Part shown: positions 43,116 to 55,005 of the stretch, in pieces | How the letters are laid out: the number at the start of each line of letters is the position of its first letter | Numbering within the stretch: the first letter of the stretch is position 1 | DNA from: Peribolospora baueri | Taxonomy: Eukaryota > Basidiomycota > Peribolosporomycetes > Peribolosporales > Peribolosporaceae | DNA: 64,000 nucleotides | Assembly (NCBI GenBank): GCA_029717555.1 | Contig: JAMDHS010000006.1 | Location: 367,822 to 431,821 of the forward strand | Reading direction: 5' to 3' | Made by a program: the position numbers and the translations under genes | Notes under the pieces: model-generated | Database searches by the model: none | Told to the model about the DNA's origin: nothing | Seen by the model: only the letters and a program-made list of their open reading frames with translations

Positions 43116-46100
43116 TTACGCTCCCCCTCCCATCCTGCTATCGGGAACGTTGGGCGTGATGATCGGCCCCCCTTCCTCGTCCTCATCCTCGCCCACGTCG
43201 AACATGACCTCGGAATCCCGCTCCCGCACGCCCCCGTTCTCCTTGTCCGTCCGATGTGTTGGATGATAGCCGTCTCGCCGGTCGTCGCCGTCGTCCTCCT
43301 CTTCGTCCGGCCGGTCTACGACGAGCTCGTCCAGCTCGTGAGGATCCTCCCCGCCCTCCTTCCCGCCGGGCAACCTGACCGCCCCGCCCCCATCCCCGCC
43401 CCCTCCGCCGCCGAACCTCCTCCCCCGTCCCCTCCTCGCCCTCCTCGCCCGACACCAGAAGAACGCGGCCAAAGCGAGCACGACGAGCATAAAGGCCAGG
43501 GCGGCACTCCCGGCGTTGTAGTACGCCTCCCACTTCGCCTCGTCCTTCACCTCCTCCTCGCTCTTGCCGCCGACGATCATCGGCGGCCCGCTGTTCCCGT
43601 TGCCTCCGCCACCGCTTAGGACGAGCATTCGATCCGGTTCGTCCCCCAGATGCGACGGTATCCGGGCGGAAGGGCCAGCGGCGGAGAGGAGGTCGACGCC
43701 CATGAAGCGGAGCATCATGTCGTGCGACTCCACGGGAACGTCAAAGCCGACCATGTGCGACGCGTTGGCCACCTTGACGTACGTCAGGTTGCGCGACGTC
43801 TGCCACGTGCCCGCGTAGCTGTTGTTCACGTGCCAGTCTCGTATCGGTGCATCCTGTAAGACAAGGTAGAGATCGGTCGGACAGGACGAGCATGTCAGCA
43901 AATCGGCGTCCTAGGGGGAAAAAAAGGACTAGGAAACAACAAAGGTCATCGGAAAGGACTGTCCGCCAGTCTTACTCACGCCCATGCCCTTCTCCCCTTT
44001 CCAGGTCAAGTTGCCGAGCGTCCACTCCACGCCGATATGGTTGCAAATAATGTCCTGGTCGCCCGCGAAGACAAGGATGGCTACGTTCTTGGAGAGGATA
44101 GTGGGGAAGAGGTCGATACTCGCATAGTCGCCTTGGCCAGTGAGCGCCGAGCCTACGCGGTTGTTGCACTCCGTCCACGCTTCTTGCCGTGCTTCTGCGT
44201 GCAGCGCTCTTTTCACGTCGTCGCGCTGACGATGAACAAAGGCACGGGGTACAAAAAGGGGAATATGTCTGCAAAAGGCACGCGAGCGCGAAAACTTGCC
44301 GAAAGAAGAGCTAAAACACTCACCCTCAAATAGTCGTATACCGCACTCAAGTCCGGTGGCCAGTTCATGCCACAAGCGGGGTATTCGTCGACCAAGCGGA
44401 TGTCGTACGAGTTGACGCACATCTTCTTGCCGTTGACGCTGTGGGTTTGTGAGCGCGTGCATATTTGGAAGATGTCCAATGGATTGGAAAGAGAACGGAA
44501 GGGGCGAAAGACGTAGAGGTCAGCTAGATGCATCGTCGAGCCCACTGATATTCGGTCATGGTTACGACGCTTCAGACTCGGCAACGACCCGGAGGTGGCA
44601 TGGGACGCCGCTCACGCCTCAAAACTCACGTCGTCAGCGTGAGATCGATCATGTCCGTCAAGATGTCGCAGTCGGAGTACTGTAGCTTTGTATGATCGTC
44701 CTTGTCCTTCTCCAGCGAAGCCATACACCGGGCCACGTGTTCGTCTAGCTTCTTGGTGGCCTGTAAACGCGCGATGGGGTGGGCCAGGGAGCATGGAAAG
44801 ATGAGGGCGACATCAGCGAGGAAAGAGATGGACGTTTATTCTTTAGATACCATCCACTACGATGACAGATTGGCACCCGACCCCGACAACCCACCTCGTC
44901 TCCCGGCCTAAGCAGGCCTGCCTGCTTGCCCATCTCGACGACGGAGCCAGCCTGATGTCTGGGGTCATAAGCACCATTGCCGATAGCGATGCCTTTGAGG
45001 CGCGTGTCAATCTCGGTGGTGGAGAGGATGGAGTTGGCGATCCAGGGGATCCATTGTCCCGCATAGGATTCGCCGGCTAGGTAGGTCTTTAACGTGAGGA
45101 GGGGACAGAAGAAGAGACCGAACGGTGAGCTTCGATGGAACGCAATACAGCACAGTATCGTGGGGTCGCTTACATCATGCTCCTTGAACTCGGGAAAGAT
45201 CTGATAGAAGTTTTTCAGGAAGTGTACCACCTGATCGCCGGCCTGCGGAGGGAAGGGATCCAATAAGTCAAGAAAAAGCGTGCGTTTGTATCAGTCAGGT
45301 AACAGAACAGGTAGCACTAGGCCACCAGCAGATGAACGGCCTAGAGAAACAAAAGGGACGATGGAAACGCTATTCACTTCTTTCGAGTTGTGCACGTAGG
45401 CGTTGGTGTCGGCGTAGGAGAAGCCCGTTCCAACCGGTTGGTCCACTGAGAGAGAGGGAGATGAGAGGCAACAACACTATAAATCAACTGAGCGTCCTTG
45501 CAAAGGGTTACGGGAAGGAATGAACGACGTAAGATGCGACGACTCACGGAAGAGAACGTCCACATACTCGTTCCAAGAACCGCCGTCCTTGACCCATTTA
45601 AGACCACCTTTTCCATCGACCCTCCAAGCGCCAATCTCCATCATGCTGCCATCGAAGCTGCTGCACCCGGGTCCGCCATTGAACCAAATGACGAGGCGCT
45701 TGCGATCGGACTGATGATTGGCGCGGAGGAGGAGGAAGTAAAGGTGCGAGTTCCCCCGCGGCGGGCCAATGGCATTCGAGGCTTTGGATGGGTTGGTGAG
45801 TGGTGGCGTGGAGGGGATGTGACCACCGTACATGACCAAAGGCCGGTCGGTGGGCAGGCCGGGGAGGCTGGGGATGAAGAAGTCCGCCGCTTTGAGGTTC
45901 GCTAGTAGCGAGCAGAGACGGCAGTCAATACGATTCAGTAGCAGAAGGTGGGAAAAGGAGGGAGAGACAGTGAGCTCAGAGCTCGGGTGGGCAAAACACT
46001 AGGAGACAAGGAACAGGACACCAGGACACTGACAGTCATCGAACGCTCTCCTCCCGTCGGCCAGGTTCGCAGCCAGCGCCCTTGGAAGACCGAGGAGAGC

Positions 46101-46130
46101 GGCCCATCCGGCGAGCGCCGCTGCGGCCAT
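43116..46130 (-). CDS. KEX1: Kex1 pheromone-processing serine carboxypeptidase
   Basis: Trans-Golgi serine carboxypeptidase that trims Lys/Arg from the C-termini of propeptides after Kex2 cleavage. Starts at 46130 with a signal peptide ([20 protein letters not shown]). Peptidase S10 motifs: [42 protein letters not shown] and [17 protein letters not shown] with the catalytic Ser in GESYAG. Further on are [22 protein letters not shown] and the catalytic Asp in [13 protein letters not shown], then the catalytic His in [11 protein letters not shown]. After the lumenal domain come one membrane span ([17 protein letters not shown], about 43470-43530) and an acidic, Gly-rich cytosolic tail ([15 protein letters not shown], ending SRMGGGA) as in Kex1 of other fungi. 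About nine introns. Its start lies 288 bases from the divergent WRS1 start. Identification is firm because a soluble vacuolar carboxypeptidase Y would lack the span and tail. Confidence 0.93.
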
Positions 46131-46418
46131 GGTGTTGATGGAGGAGGTGAGGAGGCGAAGACGAGGTGAATAAGTGAAGAGGAGGTGAAGGGGAGGCGAG
46201 GCGGTGGTGAAGAAGATGTCGACTCTCTGCCTATTGCGTTGCGGCTTCCGGGTCGGTGGGCTCCCGTCTTGCCGCAGTCGCGACGCCTTTGGGCGGCCGA
46301 CACCGCCGGGTCGTGCCGCAGCACTCACACCTTCAAGAGTCACGCCTAGCCAGTCAAGGGGGCGTTATTCTGACTGGCCGTCGCACTTCTCTCCTCTTAC
46401 TCTTCATACACCAGTCGA
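46131..46418. promoter_or_regulatory. Divergent promoter region, KEX1 / WRS1
   Basis: 288 bases between divergent start codons. The KEX1 side is GAGGAGGTGAAG-rich (about 46145-46200). No specific factor site named. Confidence 0.45.
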
Positions 46419-49031
46419 ATGACGGAGGCGACCCAAGAGGCAGCCAAGACGCTTGCAGAATACGCTCTCTCAGCTACCCATAAGGCCGCTTCCACCATCA
46501 CCGGCGCCATAGGCACGCCTACGTGAGTTGGCTCGTCCGACGCGCTCGCCCGCACCTCGAACGACGGTCGTCGAAGGGCTATAGTAGATCAGACAGACGG
46601 ACAGACAGACAGACGGACGGACGGACGAACGGACATGCGGTTGGGTGTGCCTTATTGAGCGTTAGACTGACTGACGAGCGGCATGCGTCTTCCCCCTTTT
46701 CCCCTTTCTGGTAGCGCTTCTGCGCCCATCGTCAACTCTTACCTCCAGGCCGGCTCGAGCAAAGCTCAGGAAGGGACCCAGACACAGGAAGGAACAGCAT
46801 CGGCCACGATGGATAACGAAGCCCCCGCGGCCACCGAGCCCGTCCCTGCGGCCGCGGAACAGAAGGTGACGCCCTGGGACGTCGAGGGCGGCTTCGTCGA
46901 CGGAAAGCAGGTGGCGATCGACTACGACAAGCTCATCGACCAGTTTGGCACCAAGCGCGTCGACCAGGCCCTCTTGGATAGGTTCGAGAAGGTTACGGGA
47001 CACAAGCCACATCCGCTTCTGCGAAGAGGTTCCTTTTTCAGTCATCGGTGCGTCACACCAGCGGCATCTGTCCTTCCCTACCTTCACCAGTTCATCTGAC
47101 CTCTTTCGCTCGGTTGGATTTGACTGCTCCAGCGAATTCGACCGCATCCTTGACCGATACGAACAGGGCAAACCCTTCTACCTCTACACCGGCCGAGGGC
47201 CGAGCAGCTCTAGCATGCACTTCGGCCACCTCATTCCTTTCATGTTCACAAAGTGAGAGAAACACCGGATGGCTGGGGAAGACTAGAACAGGAATGCTGA
47301 GAGAACCCACACGGGATCGTGAGACCATCGTCGCTGAGCACTGCCGTCTCGACTCGAACAGATGGCTCCAAGACGTCTTTGACGTCCCGCTCGTTATCCA
47401 GCTGACAGGTGAGTAGTATCTCGTTTGATCTGGTCTCCCCAACCCCCCGCTCATTACCACCTCACCTTCCACGTACATCTTCTCACCCCGACCCGTCCAC
47501 CCGCAGACGACGAAAAGTTCCTTTTCAAGCACGAGCTCAAGGTTGAGCAGACGTACCAGTTCTCCCGGGATAACGCGCGTGACATCATTGCTATCGGGTT
47601 CAACCTCGAGAAGACGTTCATCTTCAGCGATTTCGATTTCGTTGGGTGAGTCATGGTTGGATGGAGAGGGAGGGGTTGAGTGTGCGCTCACTTGTTTGGC
47701 TTTCCCTTTTTGCTCCCGTTTTTCCACAGAGGCCCTTTCTACCGCAACGTGGTGCGCATCTCCCGACAGATTAACGTCAACCAGGCTAAGAGCGTGTTCG
47801 GCTTCGACGATAGGTGAGTCGAATTCCGTTCGCGTGCGACGAGCGTTTCACCCGTCATCCGTCTTCCCTACCGGATAGTCTCGCTTTCTCTCTCGTACTT
47901 TCTGCGCTCACCATCTGTCATCATATCGCATTCTTCAATCACTCTTCAATGCCTCCCCGCAGTTCCAACATCGGCAAGCTGCACTTCTGCGCCATTCAAG
48001 CCGCCCCTTCGTTCTCCAACTCGTTCCCTCATATCTTCGGCACCCGCGACGACGTGCCAGCGCTCATCCCTTGTGCCATCGACCAGGTTAGAAATCGTCT
48101 ATGATTCCGGGTCCCTTTTAAGCTCGACACAGGCGTCACTTCAGCCTACCGTCCATCCATGCTGACTCGACCTGTCCATCCTTCCCCTTCCCCCCTTGTC
48201 CTCCCTGCAGGATCCCTACTTCCGGGTAACTCGAGATGTGGCCGCCAAGCTAAGGTACCCGAAGCCAGCTCTGCTCCACTCCAAATTCTTCCCCGCCCTC
48301 CAAGGTTCACAGACGAAGATGTCGGCGTCGAACGAGATGTCATCGATCTACATGCACGACACTCCCGCACAGATCAAGAAGAAGATCAACAAGTACGCCT
48401 TCTCCGGCGGCCAGACGAGCGTGGAGGAGCATAGGAGGATTGGAGGCGATCCCGACATAGACGTTAGCTTCCAGTTCTTGACGTTCTTCGTCGAAAGCGA
48501 TGAGGAGATCGAAAATGTTGCCAAGGTGAGCGCCGGAGTCAGCTTTCATCAGGTTGAACGTGTAGAGACGATTGTCTCAGAAGATCGGCTGTTCTTGATC
48601 TGATTCTCCCGTGCGCCATCGTCGCGCAATGTGCTCTTTCCACTCAAAGGCCTACCGATCCGGCGAGCTCCTCACTGGCGAGCTCAAGGCGCGATGCATC
48701 GAGGTGCTGCAGGGTATCGTCAAAACATTCCAGGAGGTGCGTACGCGTCTTGCGCGCTCCCTATCTTTCTGTCTATCACTTCTTCGTCTTCCCTCTCCTC
48801 TCGTCCCTTTTCATCACATGTATCAACTTCTGCGTACTGACCCGTCCGCATATCAACTCGACTCTACAGCGCAAGGCCCAGATTAGCGAAGAGACGATCG
48901 ACAAATTCATGGATTCCACGCGCAAAATCGACTACACCGTCGTGCCCCGCAATCCTGTCTCTGCCCCATCCACTTCCACTTCCACTTCCTCTAACGGAGC
49001 CGCTGCCGTTCCCCACACCAATTCCGCTTGA
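46419..49031 (+). CDS. WRS1: Cytoplasmic tryptophanyl-tRNA synthetase
   Basis: Class I aminoacyl-tRNA synthetase that charges tRNA-Trp in the cytosol. Starts [16 protein letters not shown] at 46419; an N-terminal extension (to about residue 75) precedes the conserved core. Core matches to eukaryotic Trp[42 protein letters not shown] and [20 protein letters not shown], where HFGH is the HIGH motif. Further on are [72 protein letters not shown] and TKMSAS (the KMSKS motif). After this are [18 protein letters not shown] and [16 protein letters not shown]. The end has [15 protein letters not shown] and a Ser/Thr-rich tail that seems particular to this lineage. Ten or so exons; all joins keep phase, with donors mostly GTGAGT. 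Identification is firm. Confidence 0.95.
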
Positions 49032-49407
49032 CCGTTCGGAGGGACAGTATATATGAGACTGCTTGGCATCCAGCTGCCAAGCGTAATGATACATGGGATT
49101 GCCTGCGAGTCCAGAGGACGACAGGGGCGGTGATACTCGGCGAGCGAACAGTAAAGCCGTACTCGCACCACTTTTAGGTCCTCCTCCTTCCCTTCAACCC
49201 AGCAGCCCGTGACGCGTCCCAAAAATTCGTCCGCCACCACGCTCCTTGTCATGTCCGCTCCCACCCTCCTCCATATCCTCATTCCTCCGCCTCGACGCGC
49301 GTCTGTTCGTTTCGTTGGCAATCTCTACTGGTTTAAAGGCTCATTTTGTGGCGTCCCCAGTACAGTGACGGAAACGTTTATATATTTACGTACAGTATAT
49401 ACAACCC
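49032..49407. other. Intergenic between convergent genes
   Basis: 3' flanks of WRS1 (plus) and YAF9 (minus). AT-richer than its surroundings (TATATATG and TATATATTTACG), suitable for transcript ends. No gene seen. Confidence 0.6.
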
Positions 49408-51122
49408 CTACTCGGCCACCCTGATTGGCCCGGGTCCGGTCGCCGCGCGCAATCGCTTGAGCTCCTTCTCCGCTTTGATGAGCCTGAAAAAAGAACAAGA
49501 CATGGTTAGGATGCGGTGGCAATGAGCTGAGATGGGTCAACAAAGCGTATCTCGTCTCGCGTTCGCTCGTACGGAGGGACATGGTTGAAACGAGAGACCG
49601 CGCTCACTTTTCTCGCCAATCATCGACGGTCTTGATCACTTCCTTTCTCGCCTCGTCCAGCCTCTCGCCTTCCTCTGCCGCGCTGGACGACTCGGTGGGA
49701 ATGGGAAGAGAGGAAGGGAGCGGGCTGGGTGGGTGGGCGATTAGGACGCTGTAGAACGACTCGGTGGGTTCGGGGAAGACGATCTCGTCATACTGCCAGG
49801 AGTGGACTACCGCCGGCGGTGCCAGCGGCGCGGGCGCGGCCGAAGCACTGCCGGCCACAGAGCTCGACTCGCCTCCTCCCGCGCCACCGGCGCCAACCGC
49901 TGTCGCATCATGGCAACTGGTCATCGACGACGACGACGACGCCGCGGCCGCATCACCGTCCCAATCGACACCGCTCCTCGACGCCGCTGCCACGTTCACC
50001 TCCGGCCTCGCGCCCAAATCCGCCGTCACAAGCTGTGATGATCCAGCCTCCGGGGCGCCAGTGGTCGCCGTGGGAGGGTTCCAAGGATGAAGCTTGAGGT
50101 GGTGGTAAAGCGTGAGCGGCTTCTCGGCCGCTTCGGGGACGAAGTAGATCTTGATCTGCACTTCGAACTCGCCCCAGCCCGTCTCTGTCACCTGGAACGG
50201 CGGCCGATCGACCGCTGAGAGGCGAGGTAGAAATGAAAAGGTCGGGAAGAGGAGGGGGGGTAGAACAGAGCAGGGTATGTTAGAATCGATAGTCATGAGC
50301 GATGCCAGAGTCCAGCGAGAACGGATGTCATCTCATCGCCATTCCCGTCCCAGCCTATCACGGCTGGCAGTCGAAGACGGGCCACCACACATGCGAGCGA
50401 TCGAAAAGAAGGGCAGAAAAAAAAAAGGAAAAGGAAAAGACAGACGCGGGCGCAGGACGGGACTCACTCCTGGTGCTCTGCGCATACGTCTCATGCAGCT
50501 TGAACTGGACCTTTTTGATGAAGTGGCTGATGTCGTCCTTGCCGCCGATCATCTTGTGCGGATCCACCTCCTCGTCCCTCCCTCTCGTGCTCACGCCCAC
50601 CGCCAAGCCTGCACCCGAACCTGAACCCTCGGCGGCGTCCTTGTCCTTGAAGGCGGGGGGCCCGGGACCACCCAAGGAGCCACCGGCGGAGAGGGCGGCG
50701 GCGGGGAGAGGGTTAGAAGCAGCGGAGCGGACAGCGATGGTCCATTTGTGCGTGTGGTCCGGATGCGTGGAGAGTTTCTCCGCTGGGGTCAAGGGGGTGG
50801 TGGTGTTTCCGTAGATGACTGGGGAGAGAAGGCGAGACGGTACGGTGGAAGACGAGCGAAGGTGAACATGGATAAACGTTTGACGGTAGAGCTCTAGACA
50901 TCGTCTGCTTTTCCTCTCAACCAGAAGAAGAAGCAACGCTCACTCGGGCGGGACACTGCAAGGCCCTGTGACACAAGCGGCCCGGAGGCGAAAAGAAAAG
51001 AAAGCAGGATCCATACGAGATGAGCACCGTCGTCCCTCGTTCCTCATCACACACCTTCGGAAAAGACGACAGACGGAGCACGGCCGCCCGCTTCCCTTCT
51101 CTTCGCTCACCCTCACACGCAT
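49408..51122 (-). CDS. YAF9: YEATS-domain protein Yaf9 (GAS41-like)
   Basis: Acyl-lysine reader of the SWR1 and NuA4 chromatin complexes. The first coding exon is 12 nt (MRVR, start 51122) and the second 22 nt (GLAVSRP plus one base). They lead into [39 protein letters not shown] and [21 protein letters not shown], the last being the YEATS core with the WGEF acyl-lysine pocket. [15 protein letters not shown] follows. Two low-complexity insertions are unusual: about 55 residues between the WTIAVRS strand and ISHFIKK, and about 100 Ala/Ser/Gly-rich residues after LHPWN. Then [19 protein letters not shown] and a C-terminal coiled coil ([16 protein letters not shown], then [13 protein letters not shown]) typical of Yaf9, which binds Swc4. 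The stop is at 49408. Coiled coil and YEATS order separate it from Taf14 and Sas5. Confidence 0.9.
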
Positions 51123-51310
51123 GTTAAACGACCTGTCTGCCACCCTGGAGCGCCGAAAGCGAGCGGGCGGCTCGCGGAAGGAAAATGCGTCGGGTCGGCG
51201 GGGTCCGCGCGAACGAAATGGTGGTGGTAAGGGAGTGGAATGGAGTTTAAGTACGGGAAGGAGTGAGTGATCGATCGGCCGACCTTGCGGGCGGGGGCCC
51301 AACGAGAGCC

Positions 51311-51316
51311 AAAAAA
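51311..51316 (-). terminator. RNA polymerase III terminator of tRNA-Glu
   Basis: Run of six T on the minus strand, starting two bases after the tRNA 3' end (AATTTTTT), the normal Pol III stop signal. Confidence 0.85.
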
Positions 51317-51317
51317 T

Positions 51318-51418
51318 TTCCCTTGCCGGGAGTCGAACCCGGGCCTTGACGGCGCCTGTAGAGGCGGGATAAACCCTACAATGAGAGCGTCATGTCCTGG
51401 CCGTTGGACCACAAAGGA
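51318..51418 (-). tRNA. tRNA-Glu(CTC): tRNA-Glu (CTC), with 29-nt intron
   Basis: The minus strand folds as a cloverleaf. The acceptor stem TCCTTTG pairs with CAAGGGA, a D arm contains GGTCCAACGGCC, and the anticodon stem TGACG pairs with CGTCA around loop C-T-CTC-A. The B box is GGTTCGACTCC (51329-51339) with CCCGG-like T stem pairing. Anticodon CTC reads GAG, hence Glu; the TGGTCCAACGGCCAGGA part is also Glu-like. The intron is 51353-51381, directly after position 37, the canonical place for the tRNA splicing endonuclease. The T6 terminator follows. Confidence 0.93.
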
Positions 51419-51933
51419 CTTGCTTATTTTTCATCTTCCAATTATGCAATATGGCTGTACCACCCAGCAACATGTGCATGCCCAATTCCCACCCACACCG
51501 TGGGAGGGACCATCGACACGACACTTCTTGTAGTGATGGCAGTGGCGAGCATGTCTTTCAACGATGTCTCACAAAAGTCTCTCACGCCTGAGGCAAGGCC
51601 ATTTTCTGGTGCGCGGTAGCTGTGAGAGACAGACACAGACAGACAGACACGCGTTCGCCTCCCCCCCGCCTGTGGCCGTATTCCATGGTCGCATCACACA
51701 AGCAACGTCACGCGTTCTCTCTCTTCGCTGCTTTGTTCTTTCCTGGACAAGAAGTGATGCGTCATGGTGACGTTTCGTATCTGTCTGGTAATGAGAACTA
51801 TAGGACGCGTCGCTGCGATGCGATTCGACCTGCCCCTCCGTTCTACATACATCTCCACGCGACATGGCCGCCTGGCTAGTCTCCAAAGAAAACAGACGCC
51901 GCCTGGCCCATCCTGTGCCCCCGACCAGAAACG
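51419..51933. other. Intergenic, upstream of the tRNA gene
   Basis: About 500 bases between the tRNA gene and the stop of the DUF1308 gene. A short (CAGA)n run lies at about 51629-51650. No further RNA gene or ORF supported. Confidence 0.55.
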
Positions 51934-54900
51934 TCAAGAAGGTGGAGCGGCGAGAGAGGAAGAAGGATACCCCGGCTCGGGAGCCCACATCCGCTCCGCT
52001 AGACTGCGCGGGAACGTGATCCAAAGCGCCGCGTCCTCCGCGCCGTCTTCCTTGGCGGAGGGGAACGATCGCCTGGCGTTTCCGCCGGCCAGCAACGCTT
52101 TCCCGCCCTGGCCCTTCCAAACCTCCCTGGCGGCCCCCCTAACGCTGCCCGCGTTCGTGCTGAGCGTCGTGCAGCCGATGCGGAGGCCGAGAAGGATGGA
52201 GCGGAGCGTGTGAGAGGTCTGCTTGGGTAAGGGCGCCGAGGAGCGCGCGCGCTGTTCGCCAAGGTGTGCCCGTGGGTTCTTCTCGGACACATGATCTGCA
52301 TTCTCGGCGACGGCGGCTTGGACGGTGTCCGAAGCGAGGCTGGCATCTTGTCGTGACGCCCGGTCTTGCGAAGCTTCTTGAGAACGTAGCGAAACGTCCC
52401 GTTCGATTGTTTGGTTCGTAGCGGCCCGTGGGGAAGAACGAGACTGAGTCGGAGGAGAGGTGGCGGAGCGGTGCGCGGTCGAAGTTTTGGCGGCGAGCAG
52501 GTCGACGAGGATGGGTTCTAGGGAGCGAGAGAAGGCCGTGAAGCTGGGCGTTAGACCAGCGTCTGCGGTCGAGTCGTAGATGGAGCGCGGTGGAGGGGGA
52601 CCGAACGAATGCGAGGCCGAGGGGGATGAAATGACGTGTGGCGAGGGCGTGGGCGCGTTGGGCGCCGGCTGAGCGACAACAAGCTCGGGAGAAGGTAGAA
52701 CGTCTATCGGAAGCCACGCCTCAAACGCCTGGCGGACCCGTTCGTGGTCTGCTAGAACTGTGGCCGGATTTCCAGCGCCACCAGGAACGCCACCGGCGAC
52801 GGGGGCGGAAACGTCATCGAAAGCGGGACGAGCGTAGCGCGAGCGCGTCCAAAACTTTTCGACGGGCTCGAGCCCGAAGAGCGCCCTGGCGCGCACGAGC
52901 TCGCTCGGTCCGCCTACGAGCTCGACAATGTGAAGGCACTTGTCGCGCGCTTGTTCTGTGGTGACGAGCCTGTAGACTGGCATCGAATCGCCGACGCCCT
53001 TAGAGGTTACGGAGGTTGGCGACGAGGAGGACGAGGGGGTCGGTGCGGCGGGACGTAAACGCAGGATGCCGTTGACGACATCGATCAAGAACGGCGCGTT
53101 GATCTCCCTCGTGAGCTGACCCGCCAAGGCGCACCGGTGAGAGTCGGGTTGGCGCAGGCCTCTCGCCCCGCCGGCGCTCCCGGAGGCGGAGGAGGCAAGC
53201 GCTGAAGCGGACTCGGAGTCGGATGAGCTGCCATTCTCTTGTCCTTCACGATCACCATCTCCTTCTCCTTCTTCTTCTTCGTCGTTGTCGTTGTCGTTGT
53301 CGTCGATGTCGCCGTTGCCACCCGGGATATTCGCTTCCTCTCTCCGCGTCTGCGTCGCTTCGACCACACGCTTCGGCGCCCGAAGGAGGAACAAGCTCTC
53401 CAGCCCCGTCTCCTTCCGAGCGCCCCCTTTCGCTGCCGTTCGACCGGCGTCGAATCGGCGCGATACGGTGGACAATGGGACGTGGGAAATGTCGCTGACA
53501 AACGCGACGAGCGTGGAGAGGTCGAGGTTGAGCGCGTGTCTCGTAGGTCGGAGGGGCCTGGTCGGAGGGGGCGGAGGCAGAGATGGGATGCTGTCGTCCG
53601 CGGCGCATTCGACGGTGACGCCGAGGGCGCGCATCTGGGCGAGGATGAGCCTGAGACGGCGGTTGAAGCTGTCCTCTTGGTCCGTCCTTCCGCCCTTGTC
53701 CTCGTCTGGGGGCTCGACGAGACGCGTTAACCGAATGACAATGTCGACACCAAGGGACGCTCGAGACGACGTGCCTCCGTATTTCCTCAAGTCTCCTTCA
53801 GCGTGCCGCGCGCCGTTGCGTGTGACGCCCGCGTCCTTCTGGCGACGATGATGGGCCGCTGCTGCGACGAGCTGCCGAGCCAACTTAATTAACGAGCACT
53901 TGGCGACCACGCGCGCGTCGATGGCTGCCGTGTCGTTCATGTCGAGAGGCGGCCTCTCCTTTGAGCACGAGGCGCGCGAAGAGGAGGAAGCGGCCGGGGT
54001 CGACAAGGCGGCCGACGAGTCCGAGTCCGAGTCGGAGTCGTCGGATTCGCAGAGGTACGCCTCGGCCTCGCGGAACTCGGCAAGCAGACTCGAGGGCTTG
54101 ATGCTTCGAGCCCGTACACACGCGGGATGCGGGATGGATAGGAACGGAGGTGAAGGGGGGGGTGGCACATATAAGGACCGAGCGGCGTGAGCTTCCCTTC
54201 ACTCTGCAGGATCCAATCCTCGCTGGAACGGGATAGAGACGACGGAGACGGCCGACCGGCCGACGTCGAGGACCCGATCCACACTCACGTATTGACCCTC
54301 ACCCATCGCCTCCCTCCGTCGGCCACCACGTCCACCTTGGCGCGCTTCTCCTTTCCCCTGGTCATTGCCCTCCCGTGGGCGTCGCCACCGCCGTGCTGTT
54401 CGGCCTTGGCCTTGGCCGCGGAATAGGAGGAGGTGGAGGAAGGGCGGGGCAGGGGGAAGGATGCGCCAATCTCAAAGACAGGTGGGTGGGTGAGAGCGGT
54501 GGAGAGAACGACGGAAGAGACGGAGAGGAGGTAAGGGGCGTTGGAGGAAGTGGAGTGTTGGGCGTTAGAGCGCTGAAAAGGAAACAGACAAACAGACAGA
54601 CAACGGGGGTGCGAGTGAGCGTCTGGAAAGCGATGTGACGACGGCTGACGTGACGATGATGCCTCCTCTTCTCTTCTCATCCCCTTCGCCTTCGCTCACC
54701 CTATCCGCCCATTCCTCCTCCCGCCGGAGCGCGTCCCTAAGCACCCTGACGCCCTTGATGCCGGGCGCATCTCCAGGGGGCGTGGGCGTGGAAGACGAAG
54801 AAGAAGAAGAAAAAGAAGAGGAGGAGGAAGAAAGGCCGCTCTCGAATACCCGCTCCCAACCTAGGATGGGCGGCCGACCGGCGACGGCGGCCTGGTGAGC

Positions 54901-55005
54901 GGAAAGAGCGGAGAGAGTGGCGAGGGCATGGGAGAGAGCGTCGCGGAGAGTGTTCCTTTCTGTAGTCGTCGTTGTCGTTGTCGTCGTCGTCGCCGTCTCG
55001 GCCAT
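51934..55005 (-). CDS. C7orf25-like protein (DUF5614 + DUF1308)
   Basis: Fungal homologue of the uncharacterised human UPF0415 protein C7orf25. Three exons: 54700-55005 (MAETA, then a run of ten Thr, then RNTLRDALSHALATLSAL), 54289-54572, and about 54100-51934. The second exon (NAPYLLSVSSVVLSTAL, ending RAKVDVVADGGRRWVRVN) matches the N-terminal DUF5614 pattern of a 'KVDIVADGG.WVKV' core. The third starts IKPSSLLAEFREAEAYL and contains NLDLSTLVAFVSDISHVPL (about 53500), which corresponds to the DUF1308 PIN-like core with its acidic residue. It is interrupted by an acidic low-complexity stretch (DDNDNDNDEEEEGEGDGD, about 53260-53320). AFEAWLPIDVLPSPEL and ALWITFPRSLAERMW near the end complete the domain. 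Molecular role is unknown; a PIN-like fold would suggest nuclease ancestry, which is inference. Confidence 0.8.

Noticed and set aside
43116-49031. KEX1-WRS1-YAF9 as a functional cluster
   Set aside because: The genes serve unrelated processes and the divergent/convergent arrangement is common in compact fungal genomes.
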